Assembly (NCBI RefSeq): GCF_900100705.1
Contig: NZ_FNCH01000011.1
Span: 145,887-209,886 of the forward strand
Direction: 5' to 3'
DNA length: 64,000 nucleotides
Origin: Pedobacter terrae
Lineage (GTDB): Bacteria; Bacteroidota; Bacteroidia; Sphingobacteriales; Sphingobacteriaceae
Shown here: one piece after another, positions 51,164 to 61,600 of the stretch
Layout of the letters: every line of letters begins with the position of its first letter
Numbering within the stretch: position 1 is the stretch's first letter
The notes under the pieces: generated by a model
Told to the model about the DNA's origin: nothing
Databases searched by the model: none
Seen by the model: only the letters and a program-made list of their open reading frames with translations
Program-made: the position numbers and the translations under genes

Positions 51164-52273
51164 TTAAACCATTTCGCCAATTAAAACGTTCCAACGAAGC
51201 TTATGTTCGAATTTTAGTGCTTTATCATCCTCAACTAACTTAACATAGTTATTGATAAATTCTGATGGGTCGTCTAGAAGCCTTAAATAATATTTCAACG
51301 TTGGCATGATGCCATTCACAATTAATTGGCAGCCGTGGACATTTTTTATGCGCTGAACTTCTGCCTGAATTTTAATCCATTCATCATCTGTTGTATTTGC
51401 TGTAGAAAGGATATAGTAACGGGAAACATTTGTACTCTGGAATTTATTAAATGCATCTTCAACAATTTGTAATGTTATTGGAATGCCGTGTTTAACTTCG
51501 ACCGCTTCAAAAGCACGGTTTTTTTCATCTGTCAAGTCGATATCTCCTATTCTACCACTTCGTTTATCTGCAGATGTATGGCTTTCCAAGGGAAGAAGTT
51601 TCTTATTGTTGAATCTTTTAACTTCATTAATCAAACATTGATATGCAGCAAATATAGCTAAGACTGGCAACCTTGATGCGCCGGTAGAAGAGTATGAACC
51701 GTTAAAATGGTTGATAAGCACTTCCAATATGGTACTTATTGATAATGCAGACGGCCTAGAGAGTGCTAGTATTTGACTGTTCCTTTTAATTATCAAAGCT
51801 TGGAAAAGAAAACTGAGATACTCACTGCAATTTGCACCATGTTGTACCCTATCTATCACCTCAAGAAAGGTTGGTTTAAGCTTTGGGTTCATTCCCCCTG
51901 GAAAATCCTTGTTATAAGGAACTTTCTGTTCTAGTGATCTCGTTAACCATCCACTTTCCGCCATGTAGGGAAACTTCTGCCTTTTCATGAAAGGAGTAAT
52001 ATATTTTGTGTCAAAACCTCGACCGGAGTATCCATTGGGTATGCTGACTTGATGATTACGTATATCTTGTTCAGGATGTAATGCCTTATATGTTATGCTA
52101 GTTATAACAACACTTAATACTCCTCTACTTTTCTCCGAATATTCTATTAACTTTGCTAAGAGGTCCTTTTCTACATCCTGTAGTCCTGACACTATTGAAA
52201 TTCCAGAACCTACTTTCGACATAGCTTCATCTAAAAGATTATTCAGTAACTCTTCGGGGTTAATAACACTCAT
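51164..52273 (-). CDS. type II restriction endonuclease, SacI-like family
   Basis: 369 residues. The N-terminal half carries Gly84-Arg-Gly-Phe-Asp-Thr-Lys-Tyr and Gly-Trp-Leu-Thr-Arg-Ser-Leu-Glu-Gln, which I associate with the SacI restriction family. The nuclease core is Gly-Asp244-Ile-Asp ... Glu259-Val-Lys261, a PD-(D/E)xK arrangement, followed by His-Gly-Ile-Pro-Ile. The start overlaps the methylase stop by one base, so the two genes are translationally coupled with the methylase first. If the family is right, the recognition site may resemble GAGCTC, but specificity is not readable here. Confidence 0.82.
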   Translation of the reverse strand: MSVINPEELLNNLLDEAMSKVGSGISIVSGLQDVEKDLLAKLIEYSEKSRGVLSVVITSITYKALHPEQDIRNHQVSIPNGYSGRGFDTKYITPFMKRQKFPYMAESGWLTRSLEQKVPYNKDFPGGMNPKLKPTFLEVIDRVQHGANCSEYLSFLFQALIIKRNSQILALSRPSALSISTILEVLINHFNGSYSSTGASRLPVLAIFAAYQCLINEVKRFNNKKLLPLESHTSADKRSGRIGDIDLTDEKNRAFEAVEVKHGIPITLQIVEDAFNKFQSTNVSRYYILSTANTTDDEWIKIQAEVQRIKNVHGCQLIVNGIMPTLKYYLRLLDDPSEFINNYVKLVEDDKALKFEHKLRWNVLIGEMV

Positions 52274-53481
52274 TATAATAATTGCTGTTTAATTTGATTA
52301 ATTATTTCCTTAATCATCGGTATACATACACTGTTTCCGATTTGTCTGTAAAGTTCAGAAGTGTTGCTTATCTTTTTAAATTCCTCAGGAAAACCCATGA
52401 TACGATAACACTCATTCATAGTCAATTTTCGAACGTTCTGATCCTGATATATCCAATATCTTCCTGAACTTTCGCCTGATGCTAGAGCAGGATGCAAGCC
52501 TTCAACTGAGTATATTCTATTAGGTTGTTTATGTACTCTTGATAGGTTCTCCGTTCCGGGTCTTACCCCTGCAATTCTTATAGTCTTATTTCTATATCCG
52601 CGAAATATTAACCCGCTTTTCTGCTCTTTGTAGTCCTCAATGAGTGTGTAAGGCTCATTCAAATATTCAAAATCAGAATCATTATCCAAAAAGTCTTTTA
52701 ATTTTGGTTTAGGTGTTGTTTTAAGTTTTGAAAAATCAAAGTGTTTATCTTTATGGCCGATTATTATAATGCGTTCCCTATTTTGTGGTACACCAAAATC
52801 TGAGGCATTTAATAAGTGCCATGATGTTTTATAACCCATTTCTTCCAGGTGAACTAAGATAGTTTTAAGAGTTCTCCCTTTATCATGGTGCATTAAGTGT
52901 TTAACATTTTCTAAAAACACCACTTTAGGACTTCTTAATGCTATTATTTGAAATACATTATAAATTAATGTTCCCCTTGTATCTTCAAAGCCCTTCATCT
53001 TGCCTGATATACTAAAAGGTTGGCATGGAAATCCTGCAGTAAGTATATCGTGTTTTGGAATAACATCAAGATCCAATTTGGTTATGTCTCCAAAAGGTAC
53101 TTCTCCAAAATTTAGTTCGTAGGACTGTTGAGCATAATAGCTAAATTCGGATGTAAATACGCACTTTCCATTTAATTGCTGCATTGGTATCCTAAATCCT
53201 CCAATTCCAGCAAACAAGTCGATAAAAGTAAATTCTGGATTTGCTGGAGGAGGAAATGGTACATCAAAATTCATCGGTAGAAGCTGTTGCATAACCGGTT
53301 CTTCAATCATACTCAATTCTTGGGAAAGTTGTTTTAAATATTGCTGGGCTGGCTTTATGAAATGACTGGAAATACCATTAAGGTGATTTTGAAAATAGTG
53401 CGTTAAGTGCGCAAGACCAATGTTTTCTTCTCTTTCAATTTGTAATTTGAGCCGCTTCTTTACTGTAGAATAATTAACCAT
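52273..53481 (-). CDS. DNA (cytosine-5) methyltransferase
   Basis: 402 residues. An 85-residue helical N-terminal extension precedes the methylase core: motif I Phe-Ala-Gly-Ile-Gly-Gly (90-95), motif IV Pro-Cys153-Gln-Pro-Phe-Ser with the catalytic Cys, motif VI Glu191-Asn-Val, motif VIII Gln-Asn-Arg-Glu-Arg (233-237), a target-recognition region and motif X near the end (Tyr-Arg-Gln-Ile-Gly-Asn-Ser-Val). It protects host DNA from the cotranscribed endonuclease. The nearby Vsr-like protein would repair deaminated 5-methylcytosines. Confidence 0.95.
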   Translation of the reverse strand: MVNYSTVKKRLKLQIEREENIGLAHLTHYFQNHLNGISSHFIKPAQQYLKQLSQELSMIEEPVMQQLLPMNFDVPFPPPANPEFTFIDLFAGIGGFRIPMQQLNGKCVFTSEFSYYAQQSYELNFGEVPFGDITKLDLDVIPKHDILTAGFPCQPFSISGKMKGFEDTRGTLIYNVFQIIALRSPKVVFLENVKHLMHHDKGRTLKTILVHLEEMGYKTSWHLLNASDFGVPQNRERIIIIGHKDKHFDFSKLKTTPKPKLKDFLDNDSDFEYLNEPYTLIEDYKEQKSGLIFRGYRNKTIRIAGVRPGTENLSRVHKQPNRIYSVEGLHPALASGESSGRYWIYQDQNVRKLTMNECYRIMGFPEEFKKISNTSELYRQIGNSVCIPMIKEIINQIKQQLL

Positions 53482-53680
53482 TAATAAAACTAGGTTTATG
53501 GTGCAAGTTAATATTATTCGATGATATATTTGGTGGTGAGTTGAATTTACAGCAAGAATTAATCGGAGTAGTCTATGTATTAGTGCATAATTTTCTTTAA
53601 AAAATTTATTTTATCTTTCTAAATAACGAATTCTAACAAATCGCCTATCCTGCCAACTTCTTATTCTCAAATCTTATGAC

Positions 53681-53941
53681 CTAATACATATAGATATCTC
53701 CTCGATCAGTTTCTTCAAGCGCTATACCCACAAATATTTCCTTTCTTCCAACTTGCCACTTATACGCATTAAAGGCCCTTCGGTTTTGCATCTTTTCTTG
53801 TTTTGGATAACCTTTGTCATATTTTGTTGCGCCGTAAGTTTTAGTAAAATATTGCTTAAGTAAATCCAATCTATCGAATAGCGCTTTATCAAACTTTGTA
53901 TTATCAATGGTAGCGGTATCAATCAGATCAACCTCATTCAA
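53681..53941 (-). CDS. small unknown protein, copy 1
   Basis: 86 residues (Phe-Asp-Arg-Leu-Asp-Leu-Leu-Lys-Gln, Tyr-Gly-Ala-Thr-Lys-Tyr-Asp-Lys-Gly-Tyr-Pro-Lys-Gln-Glu-Lys, Gly-Ile-Ala-Leu-Glu-Glu-Thr-Asp-Arg-Gly). A paralogue lies at 58282-58497. Compared with it, this copy has lost one T near its end, so it stops seven residues early instead of ending Val-Leu-Gly-His. Family unknown. The two copies bracket the helicase-nuclease gene and its membrane-protein neighbour. Confidence 0.65.
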   Translation of the reverse strand: MNEVDLIDTATIDNTKFDKALFDRLDLLKQYFTKTYGATKYDKGYPKQEKMQNRRAFNAYKWQVGRKEIFVGIALEETDRGDIYMY

Positions 53942-54103
53942 TGCTTTCGAACTATCAAAGTAGGTACTAGCGTTGTATAGAATTCTTACAAGCCAACTAG
54001 TAACATATAAAATGTTGGCTGACAGAGGCGTTCTTTTTCTGAAGCAGAATTGCTTCTTTCATAAGTTGTAATTATTCTCTCATATGTTTAAAAAGACCGT
54101 TTA

Positions 54104-54760
54104 TCAGTGAGTCAGTATTTTTGTTTCCTTTTTTGTTAAACCTGTCATGCCGAGCCAGGTGATCTCTTTCCCATCTCGTAGCACGTCAAATCTGGTATTG
54201 GAATAGTGATAAGATTCATTGAAAACTGTGTCCAAAATAACATCTTTATAAGAAATTGTGATTTTTGCCAGAAATCGGTCAAACTTCCTGTAGCGCGGAA
54301 ACACTGTCGTGTTTTCAGTTCTTTCACTCGCTAGAGGGTTGTCCAATTCTATTGTATCTACGGTGGATATTCTATAGTTTCTGTAAGTGTCTTCTCCTTC
54401 AAAATCTATTTTATTACTTATCCTTCCTAAAACCTTATTATAAATTTTCAATTCGACAGCGGGTCTGATCCCAGAGTTTTTTAAATTGATAGTGTAATTC
54501 CAATATTTAGTAGTATCCCCCGGATATCTCTCTGGATCACTTTCCATCTGAATACTGTCGATGACTATGTATTGGCGGTTTTCTTCCTGGCCTCGGCGGC
54601 GTTCCTCCTTCATAATCATTATTTGTTCATCCGTTTTTTTGATTGATGTTCGAAACTGTATTGTGCTGATGTAAAGTGCCCATCCGGCAACGACAACAGA
54701 AAGTAATGTTGCAAAGTGTGCTGTGTTTTCCCAATTTACAAAGTTTTGAAATCTGTTCAT
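54104..54760 (-). CDS. membrane-anchored coiled-coil protein, unknown function
   Basis: 218 residues with one N-terminal helix (about 15-34, Ala-Thr-Leu-Leu-Ser-Val-Val-Val-Ala-Gly-Trp-Ala), a short charged coiled coil (40-62) and a beta-rich domain (65-218) that would lie in the periplasm or cytoplasm depending on topology. It follows the helicase-nuclease gene by 246 bp on the same strand, after a hairpin. I recognise no family. The one-helix-plus-sensor layout is seen in several defence modules, but nothing specific supports that here. Confidence 0.65.
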   Translation of the reverse strand: MNRFQNFVNWENTAHFATLLSVVVAGWALYISTIQFRTSIKKTDEQIMIMKEERRRGQEENRQYIVIDSIQMESDPERYPGDTTKYWNYTINLKNSGIRPAVELKIYNKVLGRISNKIDFEGEDTYRNYRISTVDTIELDNPLASERTENTTVFPRYRKFDRFLAKITISYKDVILDTVFNESYHYSNTRFDVLRDGKEITWLGMTGLTKKETKILTH

Positions 54761-54961
54761 TTTTGAATGATATTATTTTAACTATTTTCTAAATCAATGT
54801 TTTTTTGAAACTGCTATACGACGTTTTCGTGTTTTGTGAGGTTCTAGGATAATGTTGTCGGCCCGTTTTAGCAAGGTCGTGTCTTTAACTTATAGATTTT
54901 ATATAATAATATACTTGATTTTCTGCTACAATGCGATTGGTGCTCTGTCAATTTTAAATAA

Positions 54962-54998
54962 ATAGCTACTATTTTAGTTTTGATTAAACAGTAGCTAT
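54962..54998 (-). terminator. hairpin after the helicase-nuclease gene
   Basis: ATAGCTACT (54962-54970) and AGTAGCTAT (54990-54998) form a 9-bp stem directly past the stop at 55007, followed on the minus strand by TTATTTAAAAT. It probably ends the transcript or reduces read-through to the membrane-protein gene. Confidence 0.6.
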
Positions 54999-55006
54999 AT
55001 GCATTT

Positions 55007-57529
55007 TTATTTTTTACTACTTACTTTAATGACTTTTAAGAAACTACCTCTAAAATTTTCTGAAGTCAAACTATTGGCGCTGAGCAGTTTTCCTATTTCC
55101 TCTTTAGAGATAGCATTGATGCCTTTATTTACTATAGCATCGTAGAACTGCTCCAGTTTCTGCTTTAAAGCTGCAAGTGCACCTTCATCGATAACTTTAC
55201 TATTTTCGCTTGGGTTTACATTCCATCCTTTAATATCGGGTGATTGTAGCGTTACTAAGGTATGGGCCGTGTTTTTTCCATAATGTTTTTTAAACCATTC
55301 TCCTGATTGTAATAATTGTCCTATGTTTTCGCGGGTAATTTCGCTGTGAATAGCCATTGATTTTGCTTCGAGGATGAGGTAGTGGTTATCACTCATTATC
55401 CAAAGCACATCAGGCCCGTTACCAAATTCATTTTCTGGTTGATGCGCATCAAATCCAAGAAGCTTGCCAGTTTCTTTTAATGCATTTTCAAATTTAGCTG
55501 CTTTTATATCCTTACTGAACGTGAGGTCATTTAATATAGACTGTACATGTATTTTTAAATCCTGTGATTTGTTAAATTGTTTAATATATGATAGAACCAT
55601 TGATGCTTGGCCCTCATTTTTATTCAGTCGACTATAATTTTCTCCATTCCTTGGCGTCAGCATATGTGGTGCCATGGTGGCTTTAATCTGAAGATCATTT
55701 GCAATTACCGGGTCGGCCTGATAAATAAATTTGGCTGCATATTCATAATACCATGCTTGGTGTTTTAGGTTCAAGGCGAGTTCTTTATTATTTATGATTG
55801 TCGAGCCAATCTTATCCATTGCGCTACTATATCTTCTTAGTTTAAACTCATTCAATGCCTCTTTTTCTTTTTGAGCGATTTTCAGCTCTTGTTTTTTAAC
55901 ATCACTAAGTGTATCATCTTTAACTTCGTCTAAAATCGAGTTATGGAATTCTCTCCAATTTTCGTCTTGATTCAGACAATAATAAATTGTATCCTTAATA
56001 GTTTGGATAGAGTTCGATTTATCCTCCTCATCATCCAGAATTGTAAGGCCGGATTCAATTTGTTTCCGCGTAACAGGAGAAAAATATCCATAATTAAACT
56101 TGTTACCTAAAAATTGAATTAGATCGTTACCCATAAGAATTACTGCGCAGAAATCACTTCCCGATCGAACGGCCCTGCCTAATCCTTGGTCGATAATCTG
56201 AGATTTCAGGGAAGCCTGTATAGACTCCACACGTACTTCCTTATATAGATCATTATAAGACGAAAATCTGGGATATCCATCCATAACTAGCAGCCTACAC
56301 ATGTCTCCATGTAAATCGATTCCATCATATCTGTTAATGAGCACATAAAGGCCGCCTTTGGAAGTCTTTAATTTTTCTATATTATTTGAGATATTATCAT
56401 CTTGATTGAGATTAACAGCTCCATATTTATACCAAACTTTTGCCTTTTCTGCTGATGGGACGAGGACTACAACGTTATTCCCTTCTTCGGCAATTTCGCT
56501 TGTTAGCTGTCTGAGTTGAGCATCCTCGATATTAGGATCGAATCTTTTTGGTGCTAATATGAGGCGCTGGCCAACATCCTTTCTATTTCTTGGTATAATG
56601 GCATTAATGACATTTTGTTCTTCAATCCCAAAGTCCTTGATTAGGTCAACCTGATCTTCAAAGGTTGCAGATAATATATACTTGAATTTGGCTTCTGAAA
56701 AAGATTTTACTGAATCAAATGGAACGATCATTGGGGATATTTGCAAACCATTTGGGCCAATGTAGCAGTCAAATGTGTCAAGGGAATCACATATCATTTG
56801 CCATTTAAATCTGAGTTCATCATCGTCAGAGAACTCATTTAAAATATCTAGAATTTCGTCTTTTCTATCAAGCCACGCCCAGTATGGAACTTTTAAAATT
56901 TTCGCATAAGGATCTCCATCTAGAAGTCGTCTGTAGCTTCCGGGTGCCTGCTTTTTAAGTTCAACGTCAAATAGTGCAATGAGCCGGTCGAAAATTTCGT
57001 GTTTACTGCTGATATTTAAAGTTGTATTTTGCCTAGAGATATCGAGGCAGGTGTGCGCATCATCAATTACGATCGCACCAATTTCAATTTTGTCGCGGTT
57101 GAATATGGACTTGGCATTGAAAAGCTTATGGAAGTTGCAAAGGAGTATGGCTTTGCAATTCAGGAAATCAGCTGGGAATTGGTTTTCGTCTGAGATTTCG
57201 CAAATTGGTATACCGTAAAGGTTAGCCTGCTTTTTTGCTTGGTCAAGTAAGTATTTATCAGGACAAACATATACTGCGGTGCCAGCTCCTTCAACGAGCT
57301 TAGAATAAAGCATAAGCAGACTAACCAGTGTTTTGCCAGATCCTGTGTTCATCTTGCATAGCATCTCTTTTTCATCTCTGCGCGCATGCCATTCTTTCAA
57401 AACCTCTTCCTGAATCCCTCTTAAATACGCATAACCATCTTTTCTATAAAGGGATTGGTAAAGGTCAATAGGGTCAATTGGTTGTGCAGGTTTGTGTTTG
57501 CTTTCTAATTTCTTTTTGAATACGTTCAT
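55007..57529 (-). CDS. superfamily 2 helicase fused to a PD-(D/E)xK nuclease
   Basis: 840 residues. The N-terminal part is a DEAD/DEAH-type helicase: Walker A Asn61-Thr-Gly-Ser-Gly-Lys66-Thr, Walker B Ile155-Asp-Asp-Ala-His, and a motif VI Gln-Gly-Leu-Gly-Arg-Ala-Val-Arg. The C-terminal 150 residues contain Gly-Pro-Asp707-Val-Leu-Trp ... Leu-Ile-Leu-Glu721-Ala-Lys723, a PD-(D/E)xK nuclease core. Helicase-nuclease fusions are typical of phage-defence enzymes, and the gene lies between a restriction system and an HD-GHKL protein. I do not recognise it as a named defence system. Confidence 0.85.
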   Translation of the reverse strand: MNVFKKKLESKHKPAQPIDPIDLYQSLYRKDGYAYLRGIQEEVLKEWHARRDEKEMLCKMNTGSGKTLVSLLMLYSKLVEGAGTAVYVCPDKYLLDQAKKQANLYGIPICEISDENQFPADFLNCKAILLCNFHKLFNAKSIFNRDKIEIGAIVIDDAHTCLDISRQNTTLNISSKHEIFDRLIALFDVELKKQAPGSYRRLLDGDPYAKILKVPYWAWLDRKDEILDILNEFSDDDELRFKWQMICDSLDTFDCYIGPNGLQISPMIVPFDSVKSFSEAKFKYILSATFEDQVDLIKDFGIEEQNVINAIIPRNRKDVGQRLILAPKRFDPNIEDAQLRQLTSEIAEEGNNVVVLVPSAEKAKVWYKYGAVNLNQDDNISNNIEKLKTSKGGLYVLINRYDGIDLHGDMCRLLVMDGYPRFSSYNDLYKEVRVESIQASLKSQIIDQGLGRAVRSGSDFCAVILMGNDLIQFLGNKFNYGYFSPVTRKQIESGLTILDDEEDKSNSIQTIKDTIYYCLNQDENWREFHNSILDEVKDDTLSDVKKQELKIAQKEKEALNEFKLRRYSSAMDKIGSTIINNKELALNLKHQAWYYEYAAKFIYQADPVIANDLQIKATMAPHMLTPRNGENYSRLNKNEGQASMVLSYIKQFNKSQDLKIHVQSILNDLTFSKDIKAAKFENALKETGKLLGFDAHQPENEFGNGPDVLWIMSDNHYLILEAKSMAIHSEITRENIGQLLQSGEWFKKHYGKNTAHTLVTLQSPDIKGWNVNPSENSKVIDEGALAALKQKLEQFYDAIVNKGINAISKEEIGKLLSANSLTSENFRGSFLKVIKVSSKK

Positions 57530-58281
57530 GGGGTTCTTATTTAGATGTAGAAAGATAAATAATTATACTTTATCCATATAAAGGTTAACCGTAAAAAAGT
57601 CTCTCTAAAAGAATAATTACTCAATTTTAAGTATTGGTTATTCTACGTGATCAAGCACTCTCGCATGTCTAGTTTGCGCTATCATTGCCTGTCCAAATAA
57701 TGATTTAATGATATCGTGAAATTAATAGACATAATTTGCAAATAGCAGACATAGCGAAATGACATAGAAAAGCTCAACTCTTATGGTTTTACCAACCTTC
57801 GTTTTTGTGATTGACATAATTAAGAAAAGCTAAACCTGCCTTAACCTCAAGGGAATCAACTGGGTAATCGTAGGAGGTGAGTCTGGACAAAGCCAGGCCT
57901 ATTAAAAGGGAATGGATTGATAACGTCAGGATTACCTGTAAACAGGCTATGGTACCTTTCTTTTTCAAACAGTAGGGAAAAGCTAAATTCAATGAAAATC
58001 CTTATGATCCAACTATTGATGCAAAACACCCCAAGCATGCTAAGGGGGGCTGTGAACTTGATGGTGAAATATACCGTCAAATGCCAGTTGGACGAAGTTA
58101 ATTGTTCATATGCGTTAATAGGGGAGAGCTTGTTTTTGCTATGCCAATTCCTCAGTCGGCTAAACAAACTCCCTATTTATTTCTCACTTTAATTGATGTT
58201 AGGCTTACTTCCCACTAAACTCACTAACATGAATTATCTTCGCCTCAAACTGCTTGTTCTCGCCTTAACTTAAGGACTTTT
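57530..58281. other. 752-bp region with a direct repeat, no gene recognised
   Basis: Only short overlapping frames on both strands. At 58115-58175 lies the left copy of a direct repeat whose other copy is at 61953-62013; together they bracket the HD-GHKL gene. Each copy contains an ATG-Pro-Ile start with a purine-rich stretch before it (GGGGAGAGC/GGAGGGAGC). Confidence 0.45.
58115..58175. repeat. 60-bp direct repeat, left copy
   Basis: About 80% identical to 61953-62013 (shared GCTATGCCAATT and AAACAAACT). The copies flank the HD-GHKL gene and the short paralogue, possibly marking the ends of a module gained by recombination. Confidence 0.6.
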
Positions 58282-58497
58282 TCAATCTATATGCCCTAAC
58301 ACATAATAGATACTCCCTCTATCAGTTTCTTCAAGAGCTATACCTACAGATATTACCTTTTTTCCAACTTTCCACATGTACGCATAAAAGGCCATCCCCT
58401 TATTCATCTTTTCTTGTTTTGGATAACCCCTGTCATATTGTGAAGCGCCATAAATTTTCATAAAGTGTCGTTTGAGTAAGTCCATTCTGTCAAACAC
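58282..58497 (-). CDS. small unknown protein, copy 2 (N-terminally short)
   Basis: 71 residues from a GTG start, about 75% like residues 20-86 of copy 1 at 53681-53941 (Tyr-Gly-Ala-Ser-Gln-Tyr-Asp-Arg-Gly-Tyr-Pro-Lys-Gln-Glu-Lys). It lacks the first 20 residues; a stop lies just upstream in frame, so it may be truncated. It keeps the full end, Tyr-Val-Leu-Gly-His. It lies 107 bp downstream of the HD-GHKL gene. Confidence 0.5.
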   Translation of the reverse strand: MFDRMDLLKRHFMKIYGASQYDRGYPKQEKMNKGMAFYAYMWKVGKKVISVGIALEETDRGSIYYVLGHID

Positions 58498-58604
58498 CGC
58501 TATACAACCTCATAGATTAAGATGATAACTCCTGACCTATAGAATCAATTCATCAATGGTATCTAAATTCTAGAATATACCGAATGGTGCGTTAAAAGGT
58601 TTAG

Positions 58605-61600
58605 CTAACTAAAGTCATAATCAGTTGAAATTCTAGATCTGTCCATTCTGTAAAAATTTATTGTATTTTCTGCGAGTGAAGTCATTATTGAAATTAGTTT
58701 ATCCTTATCAACACATTCATAGAAGAACTCTTGTAGATCATCTAGACTTGAATATTCTTCTCGAAGATGCCTTTTAAGCCTGCTCTCGATGTTCTCAATC
58801 TTGTATTGGCTTTGAGCAGCAGATTCAATAAGAGTAAACAGTCTGTTGATAACTATCGGAAATAATCCCTCTTCTTTCGAATTCATAAGGTTTTTTTCCT
58901 TTAAATAGAGTGTGTTAATAACATCATGTAAGACGCCTTCTTTGAGTACAACACGGAATCCCTGGGAAATAATCAGTTCAGTTGAGGTCGGTATTCCGAC
59001 TATTTCGATATCTTTCATTTGCAGCATGTATGGTATAGTCGTAATTGTTGACCTGTGCGGTTCTCGTTCAATGGTCCTTTCTATCCAAAGACCAGGCTCC
59101 TTTTTTATCCATTTAAAGTCTACTCTTTTTTCTTGAATATCGATTTTTATTTTCGCCAGGGATCGTCTGCTGAAAATTTCTTGATGAAGGATGTAAGAAT
59201 ATCTAAAGTTACAGAATACAATGTTTTCATAATTTAAACTTTTCTTGGTGATAAACTTAAATAATTCAGCGGTAGAGACTGCCCCAGGAATTTCTTCTAA
59301 AAAGGACTCTGCTTTTCTCAGCTGAGGAGATTCTATAGTCCATATTTCTTCCATATCTATAATTCGCTGACCGGTTTCCTTCTCTCTTTTTCCACCCTCT
59401 TCAACTGCGATAGCTGGCACCTTTAACAATGCTTTTACTAAGAGCTTTTCATCTATAGGACTAGTCTTCGAACCAGAACGTGAGCTAGTCAAGGCAGACA
59501 TTATATAATAACCCTCCGAGATAGCTTTAGTCAAAGGCATTTCGGAATCAATCATACGATTAATTTCTTCGCTAATATGTTCCCCATAGATATCATAGAC
59601 TGTTTGAAGATAATCTGTATAATAACTATTCATTTCAAAGTGAGAACGAGCAACATTAGTTTTAGGCGCGTTTTCTCCTGTACAATTTACGGCTGCAACC
59701 GGTCCCCCCGAAATAAACCCTGGAGAGTTAAATTCAACTCGAATTCCTTCAACTGCAGTTCCAATTGAATGGTTTTCGTTTTCGACGGTACCCCTAATGA
59801 ATGTCCATTGATCAAGATACTGTGAATATCTTAAAGCAAAAGCCAGATTTATTCCGTTTCGATTATACTCTCCGACTTTAACCATCCCTTTCCCTACATC
59901 CAGCCCCATCCGCTTAAGTTGATAAACTACCGCATCCTTTGGTGAGGTAAAACCAATCGCTGTTCTTTTATCCTTTACAACAAATTCGACTTTACAGTCA
60001 GGATACAAAATCCATTTCTGAAGACTTTCTTCCAAGTCGTCTAGATCCACATCCTGCCTAACATTGAGGACAATTTGTGTACCATGGTCGGATATTTCCG
60101 TAATATCATCCTTATCGATGTGTTGCATAAGGTATTTCCCATCAACTTTCCTGATGCTGATCTTCTTCGCTTTTTCTTCGAATTCCGAGACAGTTGTGAT
60201 ATCTAAATCATCCGCTATTAGAAAGCATGTCAAGAGGCCGATACCAAACCTGCTAATAGCTGAAAACCCAGGATGCTCCTTTTTAAAATTTTCGTCCTGA
60301 TATCTCGAAGAGCCTACTTTCAACAAGTGTTTTTCAATAATTTCTTGGGTCATTCCAATACCGTTATCTCGAAAAATTAATTTACGATCATTTTCAATCC
60401 ACTCTATTATTATCTTTCCTTCAGTGGAAAGTTTATCTTTTGTATAGGCTAATAGTTTTATCGCATCGACAGAATTTTGGACCAATTCTCTTATAACGAC
60501 AGTTGGATCATTATATAGGGTATGCCCAACTAGTAGATTAAGAATTCTTTGCTGATCGAGTTCGAATGTAAAAAGCTTGCGTTCAAAACCCTCAGTCTCT
60601 ATTCTACTATCATCTATATTTTTCCAAGGAAATTCATAATCAATAGCATGTTTTTTACTGGATTCTGTTACCCATTTATGAGATCTTTCAAGTTCTTTTC
60701 TTGCGTATGCAAGATAATCTATCAGTCCAAAAAAACTTGTAGCATTTGTAGCATTGTCAAAGTAAGCACTGACTTCGACAGTATCTGGTTGTTGATTTTT
60801 ATCGACCACACCTTCCTTGTCGAACTTAGCTTTCGGGCTAACGTTACGAACTGCCATCTGCTTTGCCCATTCAATTTGGGATATAGGATCATTCGGATTA
60901 ATAAGACGATATTCTATACTAGGTGTACGATCTGATGTAATATGTAATAAGTCAGCTGTTCTTAAGATCACTGCACAATACTGCAGATTTGCTTTTTCTT
61001 GAGGATGTGAGCCATAGAATTGATTAATCTTATACTTATTTATATCCTCGAGATCATCTAGGTGATGACTTTCACATATCATTCCTAGATCTTTTTTGAA
61101 TACGTTGTCAATTTCACCTAACATTGCCTTCAACTCTTCAACCACTATTTTGGATCCGCCTAAATTTAGTGTTTTTTTTTCAGTTACCCAATTTTTAATG
61201 CGTTCAGCGTGATGCTGGCGGACATATTCTTGATACATGAAAGATTCAGCACCTTTTCCAAGTCCTTGAACTTTTAACTTAAAATTTTCAGTATATCCCC
61301 CTGTTACAACTTTTGTTTTATAACTCAAGAAACTTTCATTTTTTCCCCTTTCTTCATATTCGTCTTTTGTAACAAGCATCCCTAAATCGTGAAAATATAC
61401 CGATAATACAATCATTAACCATTCAGCACAAGTAAGCCTTTTTTTAGTTTCCTCCGGAATTATCCAGTCAAGACTCATAAGCATAGTATCAATATGCGAA
61501 ATATCATGCTTGGTATATTCGTTAAATATTTCTGTTTTGCCAATATGCCCTAATATAGAATCAACCTTAGATTTAATATTTTCAAGGTTAATGGATAAGA

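Noticed and set aside
57789..58192. Several short overlapping frames on both strands
   Set aside because: None has a family feature or neighbour support; composition looks random and the frames overlap one another.
60549..60935. 128-codon plus-strand frame
   Set aside because: Antisense to the HD-GHKL gene in the region that links its two catalytic domains; Cys/Phe/Ile-rich shadow product.
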